Source: Prosthecobacter fusiformis (lineage in GTDB: Bacteria > Verrucomicrobiota > Verrucomicrobiia > Verrucomicrobiales > Verrucomicrobiaceae). Taken from it: 64,000 bases of DNA. Each line of letters opens with the position of its first letter. Positions within the stretch are counted from its first letter, which is position 1. The notes below the pieces were generated by a model. That model worked only from the letters and a program-made list of their open reading frames with translations. It had not been told where the DNA came from and searched no databases. Of this stretch, positions 46,642-55,538 are shown piece by piece. Location: positions 1,302,001-1,366,000 of the forward strand of contig NZ_SOCA01000001.1 in the NCBI RefSeq assembly GCF_004364345.1, in the 5' to 3' direction. The position numbers and the translations under genes were made by a program.

Positions 46642-48705
46642 TCATTTGCTGCGCCACTCCAGCAGTCCTTGCTCATTCTTCTCATAGATGACGGGCAGGG
46701 CCTTATCGGGCTGGCCCAGGCCATCCGGCAGATAACGGCCATCGGGGGCAAACCAGGCCGTGCGTCCTGCCTGATGGCGGATCCAGCCGATGAGTTTTCC
46801 TTCCTTGTCATAGCGATGGACATCGCGCCAGGGTTTAGGCGTGGTGAGTCTGCGGTCAACCCAGGCCGGGGCGTTGGAGCGCTCCAGCGCCTCCGGGAAA
46901 AGCACCTGGCTGAGCAGAGTACGATTGAGACCGCTGATGTAATAACGGTCCGCATCGGTAAGCTGGTCCAAAGGGACAAACGGGGTGATGAGGCCGCTGC
47001 TGTTTTCCGAGAAAATATTCAGATCTTTAAGCCTCTGTATTTGATGGGCGATGTCCGCCTGAGCGGTGGGTTTGCTTGATTTGGCCGCGAGAGAAAGCAG
47101 TTCCCTTTGAAAAGAAGGATACAGATCGGTGAATCCGGCCACGGCTTCCAACGCCTGCTCGATGGCGGTGCGCACCGTCAGTGCACGGTCCCCGGGCAGT
47201 GGAGTATCCAGAGTGGTAGCCACGCTCTGCAGCAGAGTTTTTTTCAGGGCAGCGGCCTTGTCCTTCTTTCCTGGATCTGCCTCCAGCCGCCGGACCTCCT
47301 GCCACTGCTCATCCAGGGGCAGCCACGCCTTGTGAATGGCCTGACGTTCTGGCGCGGTCAGCAGTTTTTCCACGAGCCGACTGCGAAGGCCATCCCCGGC
47401 CAAAGAGACGGCCTGCATGGCTTTTAGCCAACGGGCATCCTGGCTGCTGGGCGGGAGACCCAGCTCTGGATTGTGGGCCTGGTAGCAGATCTCTGAAATG
47501 CGGCCTTGAGCGTCATAGAAATGCATTTCGTTAGGCAGCATGTAAAAGCTGATGATTGCAGGGGCACTGACACTGACGTCATTGTCTGCAAACAGTCCGA
47601 TGTCCACGCGATGACTGCGGATGCCTGATGCCGTGGTGAGCGGGGGATGCCAGCGCACAGTCAGCCTCGCCACAGGCTCCTTTGTGGAGCTTTCCAGCCG
47701 GACTAGCTTGGGGTTTCCCTGCAAAAGCTGCCAGCGTAACCGGACCGGCCTGCCCGTGAGATCCGCGCTCTTTTTAGCACTGACGGTCACCACGTATTCA
47801 GAGCCATTGCCCCGCATGATGCGGGCGATGGAGACGGGGGTATCTGCGAGTTTATACGGATGGGGCTTTTCTGCTTCGAAATAATCTTTTCCGGCAACCA
47901 GGGAAGTTTCCTCCACCACTTCCACCTGAACGAGGGGTGGGATTTTGGCCGGGGTCGTCTCATGAGCCATGCGGACCATTTTTTCTTCATCCAGACCGCT
48001 GACATCAAAGACCACGGGATGAGCGGCACCGGTTAAATAATCCGAAGCCGTTTTAACCTTCTTGTTAGACTGGCGGAAAATGGACTGCACGGTGGGCATG
48101 AGCAGACGCTTTTCGATAAGCATTTTCTGCGTTTCAGGTGGGAATGCGGCGATGGTGGTGAACACCGCATTGAGAAAAGGCTGGTCGCTGCCGGAAGAGC
48201 CCTGCGAAATGATCGAGCAGGCATTGTTGGAAGGATAAAGATCCCCGTATCCGCCCACTCCGTTGCCGCCAATGTCATAATCCTGGTGCTCAGGGTAGAT
48301 CATGAGATTGTTGGCCAGATACTGCATCATCAGGAACTTCTGCCCCTGAGGGTCCACCTGGTATAAGCGCGGCAGGCTGCCGCCCTGATCGGCGGCGGCG
48401 GACATGGAGCAATTGCCCACCGTGGGCTTCATCCTCAGCGCCATGGCCGGGCCTGTCGGTGGGCCGCTTTTAGTATCCGGCTGAAAGATTTGCAGCTGAG
48501 GATACTGCGCAGTCTTCAGCGGGGAATGCTGGCCATCGCGATTTTCATACGTGATGGCTTCCAGCCCTGCGGCTGTACCGGCCTCATGCCACTCATTGAG
48601 GATCTTTCCCACCGTATCCCCCCGCTGGGTGATCTGCGCACCGGCGTTTAAAGCGAGGGACGCAACCAGGGCGGCGAGCCCGGGGCGGAAGCCAGAATGA
48701 ATCAT
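46642..48705 (-). CDS. exported protein of unknown function, 687 aa
   Basis: 687 residues from ATG 48705, chosen because MIHSGFRPGLAALVASLALN is a plausible signal peptide; an earlier ATG at 48762 adds 19 residues. I do not recognise a family. The N-terminal third has GNGVGGYGDLYPSNNACS and a helical stretch (AFPPETQKMLIEKRLLMPT); a beta-rich centre follows (VRLRWQLLQGNPKLVRLES), then a helical segment rich in Leu, Lys and Glu, and a C-terminal block with YDKEGKLIGWIRHQAG and WFAPDGRYLPDG. It lies between pyrE and the FAD oxidoreductase, all on one strand (65 and 23 bp gaps), suggesting shared transcription. It may partner the FAD oxidoreductase. Confidence 0.6.
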   Translation of the reverse strand: MIHSGFRPGLAALVASLALNAGAQITQRGDTVGKILNEWHEAGTAAGLEAITYENRDGQHSPLKTAQYPQLQIFQPDTKSGPPTGPAMALRMKPTVGNCSMSAAADQGGSLPRLYQVDPQGQKFLMMQYLANNLMIYPEHQDYDIGGNGVGGYGDLYPSNNACSIISQGSSGSDQPFLNAVFTTIAAFPPETQKMLIEKRLLMPTVQSIFRQSNKKVKTASDYLTGAAHPVVFDVSGLDEEKMVRMAHETTPAKIPPLVQVEVVEETSLVAGKDYFEAEKPHPYKLADTPVSIARIMRGNGSEYVVTVSAKKSADLTGRPVRLRWQLLQGNPKLVRLESSTKEPVARLTVRWHPPLTTASGIRSHRVDIGLFADNDVSVSAPAIISFYMLPNEMHFYDAQGRISEICYQAHNPELGLPPSSQDARWLKAMQAVSLAGDGLRSRLVEKLLTAPERQAIHKAWLPLDEQWQEVRRLEADPGKKDKAAALKKTLLQSVATTLDTPLPGDRALTVRTAIEQALEAVAGFTDLYPSFQRELLSLAAKSSKPTAQADIAHQIQRLKDLNIFSENSSGLITPFVPLDQLTDADRYYISGLNRTLLSQVLFPEALERSNAPAWVDRRLTTPKPWRDVHRYDKEGKLIGWIRHQAGRTAWFAPDGRYLPDGLGQPDKALPVIYEKNEQGLLEWRSK

Positions 48706-48770
48706 CCTCACGGGCAACAGCTTCCCGCGAGCAGGGCCCGTGTCAATTGAATGCCGGGGCAAGCAAAGGA

Positions 48771-49340
48771 TCAGACCAGGTCAGCGCGGGTATAAGCGGC
48801 CACCACCGGATAACCCTTGCCTTCAATATTCTGGCGGCCGCCTTCCTGACGATCCACCAGGATGAGTGCGAAGGCGACCTTGCCACCTTCTTCCTCAATG
48901 GCCTGGATGGCCTTCAGCGTGGAGTCCCCGGTAGTGATGACATCATCCACAACCACCACGGGCTGAGACGGGTCAAAATTCCCCTCAATACGCTTGCCAC
49001 GTCCATGGCCTTTGGGCTCTTTGCGCACATTGAAGGCCTGGATCACTTTGGCATCGCCAGCCATGCTGGAGGTCATGGCCACCGCAAGGGTAATGGGGTC
49101 CGCCCCCATCGTCAGCCCACCCAGGGAGCCGATGCTGAGTCCTTTGGCCGCTTCTTCCTTGCGCAGCAGATCATGCAGCACCCGGCCCACGAGCACCGCC
49201 CCGCGGGAATCCAGCGTGGTCACCCGGCAATCCACGTAAAGATCGCTTTCCTTGCCTGAGGCGAGGGTGAATTTGCCCGTCTTTACGGATTTGCTACGGA
49301 GGATTTCGGCGAGTTCAGCACGGTCGGATTCAAGGGACAT
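48771..49340 (-). CDS. pyrE: orotate phosphoribosyltransferase
   Basis: 189 residues. Converts orotate and PRPP to OMP in pyrimidine synthesis. The PRPP loop VVVVDDVITTGDSTLKAI is near 111, the N-terminal strand LASGKESDLYVDCRVT near 28, and GSLGGLTMGADPITLA near 74. The length matches short bacterial PyrE. Located 65 bp before the 687-aa exported gene. Confidence 0.95.
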   Translation of the reverse strand: MSLESDRAELAEILRSKSVKTGKFTLASGKESDLYVDCRVTTLDSRGAVLVGRVLHDLLRKEEAAKGLSIGSLGGLTMGADPITLAVAMTSSMAGDAKVIQAFNVRKEPKGHGRGKRIEGNFDPSQPVVVVDDVITTGDSTLKAIQAIEEEGGKVAFALILVDRQEGGRQNIEGKGYPVVAAYTRADLV

Positions 49341-49462
49341 TAGGTGGGTTTAGCGGGGGCCAATGGAGAATCAAGGCCGGGATTTAAAGTCGGCAGCTAA
49401 TTACTCGACAGAGAAGGTTGAGGCGCTAGAAATTTCACTGTAAATCCTCACAACTCCCTTTT

Positions 49463-51574
49463 ATGAAAATCACTGTGCCCTTACCCTGGAAATACTTGGC
49501 CGCATGTTACGGGTTGATCAGCATTTTCTCGTCACTGCCTGCCCAGGGGCAGGTGGCTATCTATAAGCCATTGGTATTCGGCCAGGAGTCTTTCCTGGTC
49601 AATAGCTCACTGCGCCTGCCAGCAGGTTCATATCTGGGATCAGGCATTGTCACGCTCAAGCCGGAGAACAATCAACGATCCAGCTTTGAGATCTCTGATT
49701 CCACCACCATCGAAGCGGCCAAGCTGGTGGTTCATGAGGGGGCTCAATTGCGCGTGCGTGGTGCCGTACTGAGAAGCTGCCAGATTTATGCCGAGCCAGG
49801 GGCCGAAGTGATCATTGAATCCTCTGCTCTAGACAAATGTGAGATCGGCGGCAGCACCTCCCGCACAGGCAGGCCGACCTCGTTCCGAATGACCAATTGC
49901 ATCCTCCAGGCCTGCGCGTGGACAGCACCCGGCAACGCTTTGGGGTTGGAAATGATGGACTGCCGGGTGAGTGACCAGTTTTCGACCAGCCATCTCCTAA
50001 GAATGGCCGTGGGTGGAGAAAACACGCCCGTCACCCTGGCCCGGCGGCCCACCATCCGTTACACGAAGTTCATCAACTGTGCGATTCATCCGACTTTGAT
50101 GCTGACCCTTTCCCAGGTCACCATCGAAAACTGCAAAAGCATTTCTGGAGGCGGCCCGATCCTCTTTGGGGAGGTTGGGGATACAAATCCAGAGGTCATG
50201 CTGCCGGTACGCTGGGTGAACAATGATCCACCAGCACCCCCCAAAATTGGTGGCGGGGTGGGCCTCCAGATGATCTTGGAGCCGATCTCTGGCGGCTGCA
50301 CACTCACCGCGCAGACCCTGGATGGCCAACTGATGCTGGAGGGCATGGCAAATGCTACCCCCAAACCTTTGCGCGAAGCCCTGCCTGCCTCTGTGACGAA
50401 CGGGGATATGGCGACCAAGAAGGACGAAACTCCGCTGCCCACTCCGGCGGACAAGCCTGCGGCCAGCACCGTCAAACTCAAACAGGCACATGTAAATGGC
50501 CTCCTGGTCATGCCCTTGGAAAGCGGACAGGAAGCCGGGGAAGTGACCCGGATGAACATTACAGCCGTACCAGGAGGCTCTTCCCTTCGCTTCACCCAAT
50601 CTGTGGGGGAGGACATGGACGTCGCCTTGCGTGAGGTGCGCAAATTTTTGGACCTGCGGCATCAAATGCCCACGAATATGGATTTAGAAATCGCCTTTGA
50701 AGAGAAATATTCCGACAAGGATGGTCCCTCCGCCGCAGTCGCCTGCGCCCTGCTTGTGGAGGCGGTCATCACAGGCAAACCCTGGGATCCCACTTTCGCG
50801 GTCACCGGGGATATGAATGCGGATGGCTCCGTGCAGCCTATCGGCGGTGTAGCGGCCAAGCTGCGGGGAGCGACACGCGGCTCATGCAAAATCGTGGCCG
50901 TGCCTGCCAAAAACGAGCGGGCCGTTTCCGACGTCCTGGTGATGGATGGTCCCGCACCCCTCATTGCGATCCATATCTTCGCGCTTGAGCAGTTCGATCA
51001 AGCCGTAAGTCTGGCCAGTGTGGAGCGACCTGTTCCCCTCCAACAAGGAATGTCGGAATTTGAAGTGATTAAATCCGTGCTGATGCGAGACCCACGTCAG
51101 GCAGCCGCCATTTTGCGTACACCGCAAGCAGTGGCCCGGCTGCAATCCGTTTTGGAAAAAGCGCCCAACAGCCTCTCGGCCAAATATCTGCTGGCATATG
51201 GCCAGGGCCGGGGGCCGACCACCCTTTCCCTGAGCGGCTCCCTGGAAGCAGCGGATACCAATGCTCTGGGCTTGGTGAACTCTATCCAAAATGATTTCAA
51301 AGGCACGGTCAGCACCCTGAAGCAGGATGAACTGGGGGGCACGCTCAACCGCCTGAGAAATCTGCGGCCACGGCTGGACCAGCGCGTATGGGCTTATGTG
51401 GACGCTCTGGTGGACTATGGGGAACTCGTCCGGACGGAAGTGCTGAATCCTTCCCGCACGTATGCCAAATTCAATGAACTGGCTTACCGGGCCCGTCAGG
51501 CGGCCGCTCTTGTGGTTTCCTCTAAAAAAGCTCTGATGACGGATCCAGGGGTGCGTGAAGACCTGGGGCTGTAA
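49463..51574 (+). CDS. exported Lon-type (S16) protease without AAA+ domain
   Basis: 703 residues. The signal-like N-terminus (KYLAACYGLISIFSSLPAQGQ) precedes a beta-rich region of about 250 residues resembling a right-handed beta helix (SLRLPAGSYLGSGIVTLKPE, LRVRGAVLRSCQIYAEPGAE), a Pro/Ala linker near 300, and a Lon proteolytic domain from about 330. The catalytic dyad is Ser423 (DGPSAAVA) and Lys466 (GGVAAKLRGA), 43 apart as in E. coli Lon (S679, K722). No Walker motifs are present. The C-terminal 150 residues are helical. An SNase-like gene follows 103 bp later on the same strand. Extracytoplasmic processing is inferred from the signal. Confidence 0.78.
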   Translation: MKITVPLPWKYLAACYGLISIFSSLPAQGQVAIYKPLVFGQESFLVNSSLRLPAGSYLGSGIVTLKPENNQRSSFEISDSTTIEAAKLVVHEGAQLRVRGAVLRSCQIYAEPGAEVIIESSALDKCEIGGSTSRTGRPTSFRMTNCILQACAWTAPGNALGLEMMDCRVSDQFSTSHLLRMAVGGENTPVTLARRPTIRYTKFINCAIHPTLMLTLSQVTIENCKSISGGGPILFGEVGDTNPEVMLPVRWVNNDPPAPPKIGGGVGLQMILEPISGGCTLTAQTLDGQLMLEGMANATPKPLREALPASVTNGDMATKKDETPLPTPADKPAASTVKLKQAHVNGLLVMPLESGQEAGEVTRMNITAVPGGSSLRFTQSVGEDMDVALREVRKFLDLRHQMPTNMDLEIAFEEKYSDKDGPSAAVACALLVEAVITGKPWDPTFAVTGDMNADGSVQPIGGVAAKLRGATRGSCKIVAVPAKNERAVSDVLVMDGPAPLIAIHIFALEQFDQAVSLASVERPVPLQQGMSEFEVIKSVLMRDPRQAAAILRTPQAVARLQSVLEKAPNSLSAKYLLAYGQGRGPTTLSLSGSLEAADTNALGLVNSIQNDFKGTVSTLKQDELGGTLNRLRNLRPRLDQRVWAYVDALVDYGELVRTEVLNPSRTYAKFNELAYRARQAAALVVSSKKALMTDPGVREDLGL

Positions 51575-51677
51575 TGACGGGCATGGAGGCAGCAGTGTTT
51601 TTATACCCGCTGAAGGCGCTGCAAACAGGTCTAAGAGCTTGGCAAGTGCCGGATAGCAGGGACTATAGGGGCTGCCC

Positions 51678-52373
51678 ATGCCACTCCGTGACACTCTGCT
51701 TAACCTCGCCATCACTGCGGTGCTGGTGCTGATGGTGGTACTGGGGGGCATTTTGCTCAAAGAAAGCCGCCCTGCTCCCGTGCCGGCGGTGCCGGTAAAG
51801 GTGGCCGGTGTACCTGGGGAAACCCTGCCGGATGAAGGCGGCAGCCCCAAGCAGGTAGAAGATAAATTCCTCATCTTCCCCCGTGCCGCCCTGGTGGAAA
51901 GCCGCGCCAATGAGGCGGATACCCTGCGCATCCGCATCGGCAATGATGAGCATATTTTTGTCCTGTATTTTGTGGATGCTCTGGAAGCCAACATGAACCA
52001 CCCCCAACGTGTGGCGGAGCAGGCACGGTACTTTGGCCGGACCAACGAAAGAGTCATCACCTCCACGGGCACTGAGGCTGCCGCTTATGTGGCCGAGCTG
52101 CTTAAAACCCGGCCTTTCGAGGTCATCACCCGCTGGGAACGGGTGCCCAATACCCTCCGTTACTATGCCCTCATCCGCTTTGTCAGGGAGGACGGGCAGC
52201 GTGTGTATCTCATGGATCTGCTTCTGCGCAAAGGCTATGCAAGACTGGACGGGGTGGATACCCTCCTGCCTGGGGATCCCCGTGACCTGCCGACTTACCT
52301 CGCGGAACTCATGGACCTCAGCCGCAAGGCACGAGAGGAAAAACAAGGCGTGTGGGCGAAGATATCCCCGTGA
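51678..52373 (+). CDS. membrane-anchored SNase-like protein
   Basis: 231 residues. One N-terminal helix (LNLAITAVLVLMVVLGGILL) anchors a staphylococcal-nuclease-like beta barrel from about 65: DTLRIRIGNDEHIFVLYFVD, AAAYVAELLKTRPFEVITRW, RYYALIRFVREDGQRVYLMD, LLLRKGYARLDG. The positions of Arg35, Glu43 and Arg87 of nuclease are not clearly all retained, so nuclease activity is uncertain. It follows the Lon-type protease gene and precedes the convergent M23 peptidase gene by 58 bp. Topology places the barrel outside the cytoplasm. Confidence 0.72.
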   Translation: MPLRDTLLNLAITAVLVLMVVLGGILLKESRPAPVPAVPVKVAGVPGETLPDEGGSPKQVEDKFLIFPRAALVESRANEADTLRIRIGNDEHIFVLYFVDALEANMNHPQRVAEQARYFGRTNERVITSTGTEAAAYVAELLKTRPFEVITRWERVPNTLRYYALIRFVREDGQRVYLMDLLLRKGYARLDGVDTLLPGDPRDLPTYLAELMDLSRKAREEKQGVWAKISP

Positions 52374-52431
52374 GCCGATACTTTCTTTAACCAAGAATCA
52401 CGGACAAGACATTTCCGAAGCCCTCGGCTCC

Positions 52432-53214
52432 TCAAGGCGGGGGATCCACACCTTCCGTCATTTTCCCCTGCTTCAGACGGGTGCGTAGCTTGGACCAAAA
52501 ATCTTCATCATCTGCGGAGGGGCCGGTATCTGGCAGATTGCGCTGGGTTGATGGTAGCGTAGGCACCTTCACCGCCGTTTCACCACCATCGCTGCGGGCA
52601 TCCGCCAGGGAGCGTCCATAGGGGGCAAAGATGCCGAGCGGAATGGGATACTTCTGAAAGCTCGTCGGCAGCACACGGTGTTTGTTGATGAAGTCCGTCG
52701 GGCTGTAGTAATTGCTGTTGTCCCGGGCGAACTGGCTGCGGTTCATGCCGATGCGCAGGTTCTTGCGCATTTCGAAGTGCAAATGCACCAGATACATGCC
52801 GTTGTTGCCGCCCATGGTGCCCACGAGCTGGCCTTTCTCCACCGTCTGACCCACTTTCACCATCCGCTGATGCAAATGCGCGTACAGGCTGTCCACCATG
52901 GCAATCTTCCCGGTCTCATCCCGATACGCATGCCGGACGATGATGCAGTTTCCCCAACCGACGCCAATGTTTTCTGAGATGACGACGACGCCACGTGCTG
53001 TGGCATAGATGGGGTCTCCCAGGTCGCTGTCTCCGCCAGCCTTGCCATTCCAGTCTTCCCCCAAGTGACCGTTGGGCCAGTAGCCCCGTGATTTGTAGTA
53101 ACCGTCCGAATTGGGTTTCCCCACCGGAAAATCAAATCCGTCCGCCAATTGGCAGCGGACAAATCCTGCGGCCATCCCCTGACCGCAAAAGAGCAGCACG
53201 GCCAGGAACACCAT
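52432..53214 (-). CDS. exported M23 (LytM) metallopeptidase
   Basis: 260 residues from ATG 53214, chosen because GGAGG lies five bases upstream and MVFLAVLLFCGQGMAAG gives a signal; ATG 53280 would add 22 residues. The LytM domain has the zinc ligands HLGEDW (His, Asp) near 53 and HLHFEMRKN near 150, with a conserved GWGNCIIVRHAY strand. Family members cut peptidoglycan peptide bridges in the periplasm. The C-terminal region is Pro- and Asp-rich. Located between the SNase-like gene and secG. Confidence 0.85.
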   Translation of the reverse strand: MVFLAVLLFCGQGMAAGFVRCQLADGFDFPVGKPNSDGYYKSRGYWPNGHLGEDWNGKAGGDSDLGDPIYATARGVVVISENIGVGWGNCIIVRHAYRDETGKIAMVDSLYAHLHQRMVKVGQTVEKGQLVGTMGGNNGMYLVHLHFEMRKNLRIGMNRSQFARDNSNYYSPTDFINKHRVLPTSFQKYPIPLGIFAPYGRSLADARSDGGETAVKVPTLPSTQRNLPDTGPSADDEDFWSKLRTRLKQGKMTEGVDPPP

Positions 53215-53326
53215 GTATCCTCCACACCATGAGCCACGGTGTGCAGGATGAGTGGGGAGGGCCAAGCCGCCGGGTTTCATAGGGCGGTCAAAGACGGGGT
53301 TTCAGCTCGAGGATAGCGAGCTTGGG

Positions 53327-53956
53327 TTAGGGTTGCGGAGCAGCAGGCGCTGCAGGGGCCGGTGCAGTCGGAGCTGGCTCGGCAGGTTTAGGAGCTTCCA
53401 CAGGGGCAGGAGCTGGCTCAGCAGGCTTCGGTGCCTCAGCAGGGGCGGCGGGCTTGGGCGCTTCAGTTGCAGGGGCTGGGGCTGTCTCCTTGGCGGCATC
53501 AATGAGTGGCTTGGTCGGCACACCAGGCTCTGTGGCTTTTGCCTCACCGGCGGCAGGCTTGGCGGGTTCAGCAGGCTTCGGTGCTTCAGCTGCAGGAGCC
53601 ACTGGTGCAGCGGCACCTGCAGGTGTTGCTTCAGGGGTCGTCGTGGCGGCTGGAATCGCAGCCGGGGCAGCAGGTGGCGGAGGCGCGTCAAAAATACGGG
53701 TGCCGACTTTCTGTGCCTGCTTGCGGGAAACCAGCATAGCCAGGCTCAGCGTCAGAATAAAAAGGGCCACAGCCAGATACACCGTGAACTTCTGCAGGAC
53801 ATTGGTGGTCTGCGCCCCGGCGATCTGGGACATCATCCCGTCACCAAAAGAAGCTCCAAGGCCCTCCTGCCGCGGGCGCTGCATGAGAACGATGAGAATG
53901 AGGAGGAGGCAGACGAGAACCTCGACCACTGTCAGAATGCCAATCAAAATGTCCAT
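53327..53956 (-). CDS. secG: preprotein translocase subunit SecG with long Pro/Ala-rich tail
   Basis: 209 residues from ATG 53956. Two membrane helices (ILTVVEVLVCLLLILIVLMQ and FTVYLAVALFILTLSLAMLV) and the RPRQEGLGASFGDG loop are typical SecG. The tail from about residue 88 is a long Ala/Pro/Lys/Glu stretch with repeated EAPKPAEPA units, far longer than the normal SecG C-terminus. The tail is predicted to be on the outer face of the membrane. Role of the tail unknown; the SecG call rests on the first 80 residues. Confidence 0.9.
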   Translation of the reverse strand: MDILIGILTVVEVLVCLLLILIVLMQRPRQEGLGASFGDGMMSQIAGAQTTNVLQKFTVYLAVALFILTLSLAMLVSRKQAQKVGTRIFDAPPPPAAPAAIPAATTTPEATPAGAAAPVAPAAEAPKPAEPAKPAAGEAKATEPGVPTKPLIDAAKETAPAPATEAPKPAAPAEAPKPAEPAPAPVEAPKPAEPAPTAPAPAAPAAPQP

Positions 53957-54266
53957 AAGGGGCGGCGAATATGGGGGCAGACGCCTTTTTGGCAAGCGCC
54001 TTTGTGGGATGGCCCCGCCTGACTGTCCTCACAGCCCCTGTTTGCAAGTGAAAATAACCCAAAAAACTTCCTCTCGGGCCTCCCTCAACCAAAGTTATTC
54101 ACAATGCGTTGGCTTTGAAGGTATTCACTCCTTTTTGCGAAGATTCTCATAATTCAATATCAATTATGCCATATTAACGGCCGAAAAATTATAATCATGT
54201 GGAACGCTTGGCGCTGCGTTGTGAAACATTCCCACAACCCTTCTGATGGCAAAAAGACCTGGATGG

Positions 54267-54315
54267 ACACAAGATGTAGTGCATAATCGACCCCGGCTCT
54301 CGCTATATCTGGTGG
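54267..54315 (+). promoter_or_regulatory. candidate NrdR box pair upstream of nrdB
   Basis: ACACAAGATGTAGTGC (54267-54282) matches 13 of 16 of the NrdR consensus acaCwAtATaTwgtgt, and TCGCTATATCTGGTGG (54300-54315) matches 11 of 16. Their centres are 33 bp apart, close to the usual three helical turns. The rest of the 430-bp gap between secG and nrdB shows no gene and no clear terminator. Confidence 0.55.
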
Positions 54316-54386
54316 ATGTAGCCTCCGGCCCCTCATTCTCTCCTCCCTCAACCTTTCTCAACTTTTCAACCCGATTCTGATACCTC

Positions 54387-55469
54387 ATGGATAAAATCTA
54401 CAAGATTGGCTCTCGCGAGTTTAAACTGGACCAGGACAAAGCCGAAGAAGCTTTCGCTGCCAAAAAAGTCATCAATGGCCGCCAGACCATGACTTTCAAT
54501 CTTCTGCCCCTCAAATATCAGTGGGCGTATGATCTTTATCGCATCATGAAGGCTAACCATTGGGAGCCTGAAGATATCCAGATGCAGAAAGATGTGGAGC
54601 AATGGCGCTCCCACGAAATCTCCCAAAACGAGCGCTGGATCATCATGATGGGCATCGGTTACTTCAGCGCCGCTGAGGGAATTGTGGGTGACAACGTCCA
54701 GCACGTCGTCCGGGAGCTCGTCACCGCACCGGAGCTGAAGCTCGTGCTCGGCCGTCATGCGCATGAGGAAAACATCCACGCGGACTCCCTTTTGTACATG
54801 ATTTCCAGCCTGGGCATCAACCCGCATGAGTGCGAGGCCATGTTCGAGCAGATCCCCACGATCGTGAAGAAAAACGAGTTCGTGACGAAGCATTCTAACA
54901 ATCTGCGTCGCGACCTGGACCTCACCAAACTGGAGAACAAGCAGCTCCTGGCCAAAAACATCTTCGTCTTCGGCCAGTGCATGGAGGGTACCCAGTTCTA
55001 CGGCCTCTTCGGCATGATCCTCAGCCTCTACCGCCAGAACAAGTTCCCCGGCATCGGACAGATGTTCCGTTATACCCTGCGCGATGAGTCCAACCACATC
55101 GAAGTTTTCCGCAACCTGTTCATGGACCTCATTGAGGAAAACCCGGACATCTGGACCGCCGAGTTCCGTCAGGACCTCGTCGAAACCATGCGCGAGGCCG
55201 TCTCCCTGGAAAAAGAATTCATCCGCGACTGCCTGCCCGTGAACGCCGTCGGCCTAAGCTCCGCCGAATTTGAGCTTTATACAGACTTCATCGCCGACCG
55301 CCGCCTCGCCGGCTGCGGCCTCCCTGCCCTGAACCCCGGCGTCACCAATCCCCTGCCCTGGCTGGCGGAGATGATGGACGTCCGCAAGGAGCAGAACTTC
55401 TTCGAAGGAAAAGTCACGGACTATCAGAAGTCCTCCTCCCTCGCCGCCTGCTCAGACGACGACCTGTAA
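54387..55469 (+). CDS. nrdB: class Ic-like ribonucleotide reductase small subunit, radical Tyr replaced by Leu
   Basis: 360-residue R2 subunit with the carboxylate-His metal site: E97 (AAEG), E128 and H131 (EENIH), E200 (CMEG), E234 and H237 (RDESNH). The residue four after H131, the radical Tyr122 of E. coli, is Leu135. Every ligand falls at a constant offset (+8, then +7) from the published C. trachomatis set (E89, E120, H123, E193, E227, H230; radical-site F127), and Y229 matches its Y222. So this is predicted to be a class Ic enzyme with a metal-based oxidant (Mn/Fe in Chlamydia) rather than a Tyr radical. The start ATG is 54387. nrdA follows 69 bp later. Candidate NrdR boxes lie upstream. 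Confidence 0.94.
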   Translation: MDKIYKIGSREFKLDQDKAEEAFAAKKVINGRQTMTFNLLPLKYQWAYDLYRIMKANHWEPEDIQMQKDVEQWRSHEISQNERWIIMMGIGYFSAAEGIVGDNVQHVVRELVTAPELKLVLGRHAHEENIHADSLLYMISSLGINPHECEAMFEQIPTIVKKNEFVTKHSNNLRRDLDLTKLENKQLLAKNIFVFGQCMEGTQFYGLFGMILSLYRQNKFPGIGQMFRYTLRDESNHIEVFRNLFMDLIEENPDIWTAEFRQDLVETMREAVSLEKEFIRDCLPVNAVGLSSAEFELYTDFIADRRLAGCGLPALNPGVTNPLPWLAEMMDVRKEQNFFEGKVTDYQKSSSLAACSDDDL

Positions 55470-55538
55470 GCCACTCTCCACCCGGTAGGTGAAAACGTTT
55501 CGCTGGAATGCTCCGGCGCGGATTTTTTCGGCCTGCCA

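Noticed and set aside
44969..46687. A 572-codon open frame opposite the second FAD oxidoreductase.
   Set aside because: The minus strand has a signal peptide and FAD motifs; the plus frame has no recognisable fold.
53302..53320. A short AGCTCG/CGAGCT hairpin after secG as a terminator.
   Set aside because: A 6-bp stem with no T run is too weak to support.
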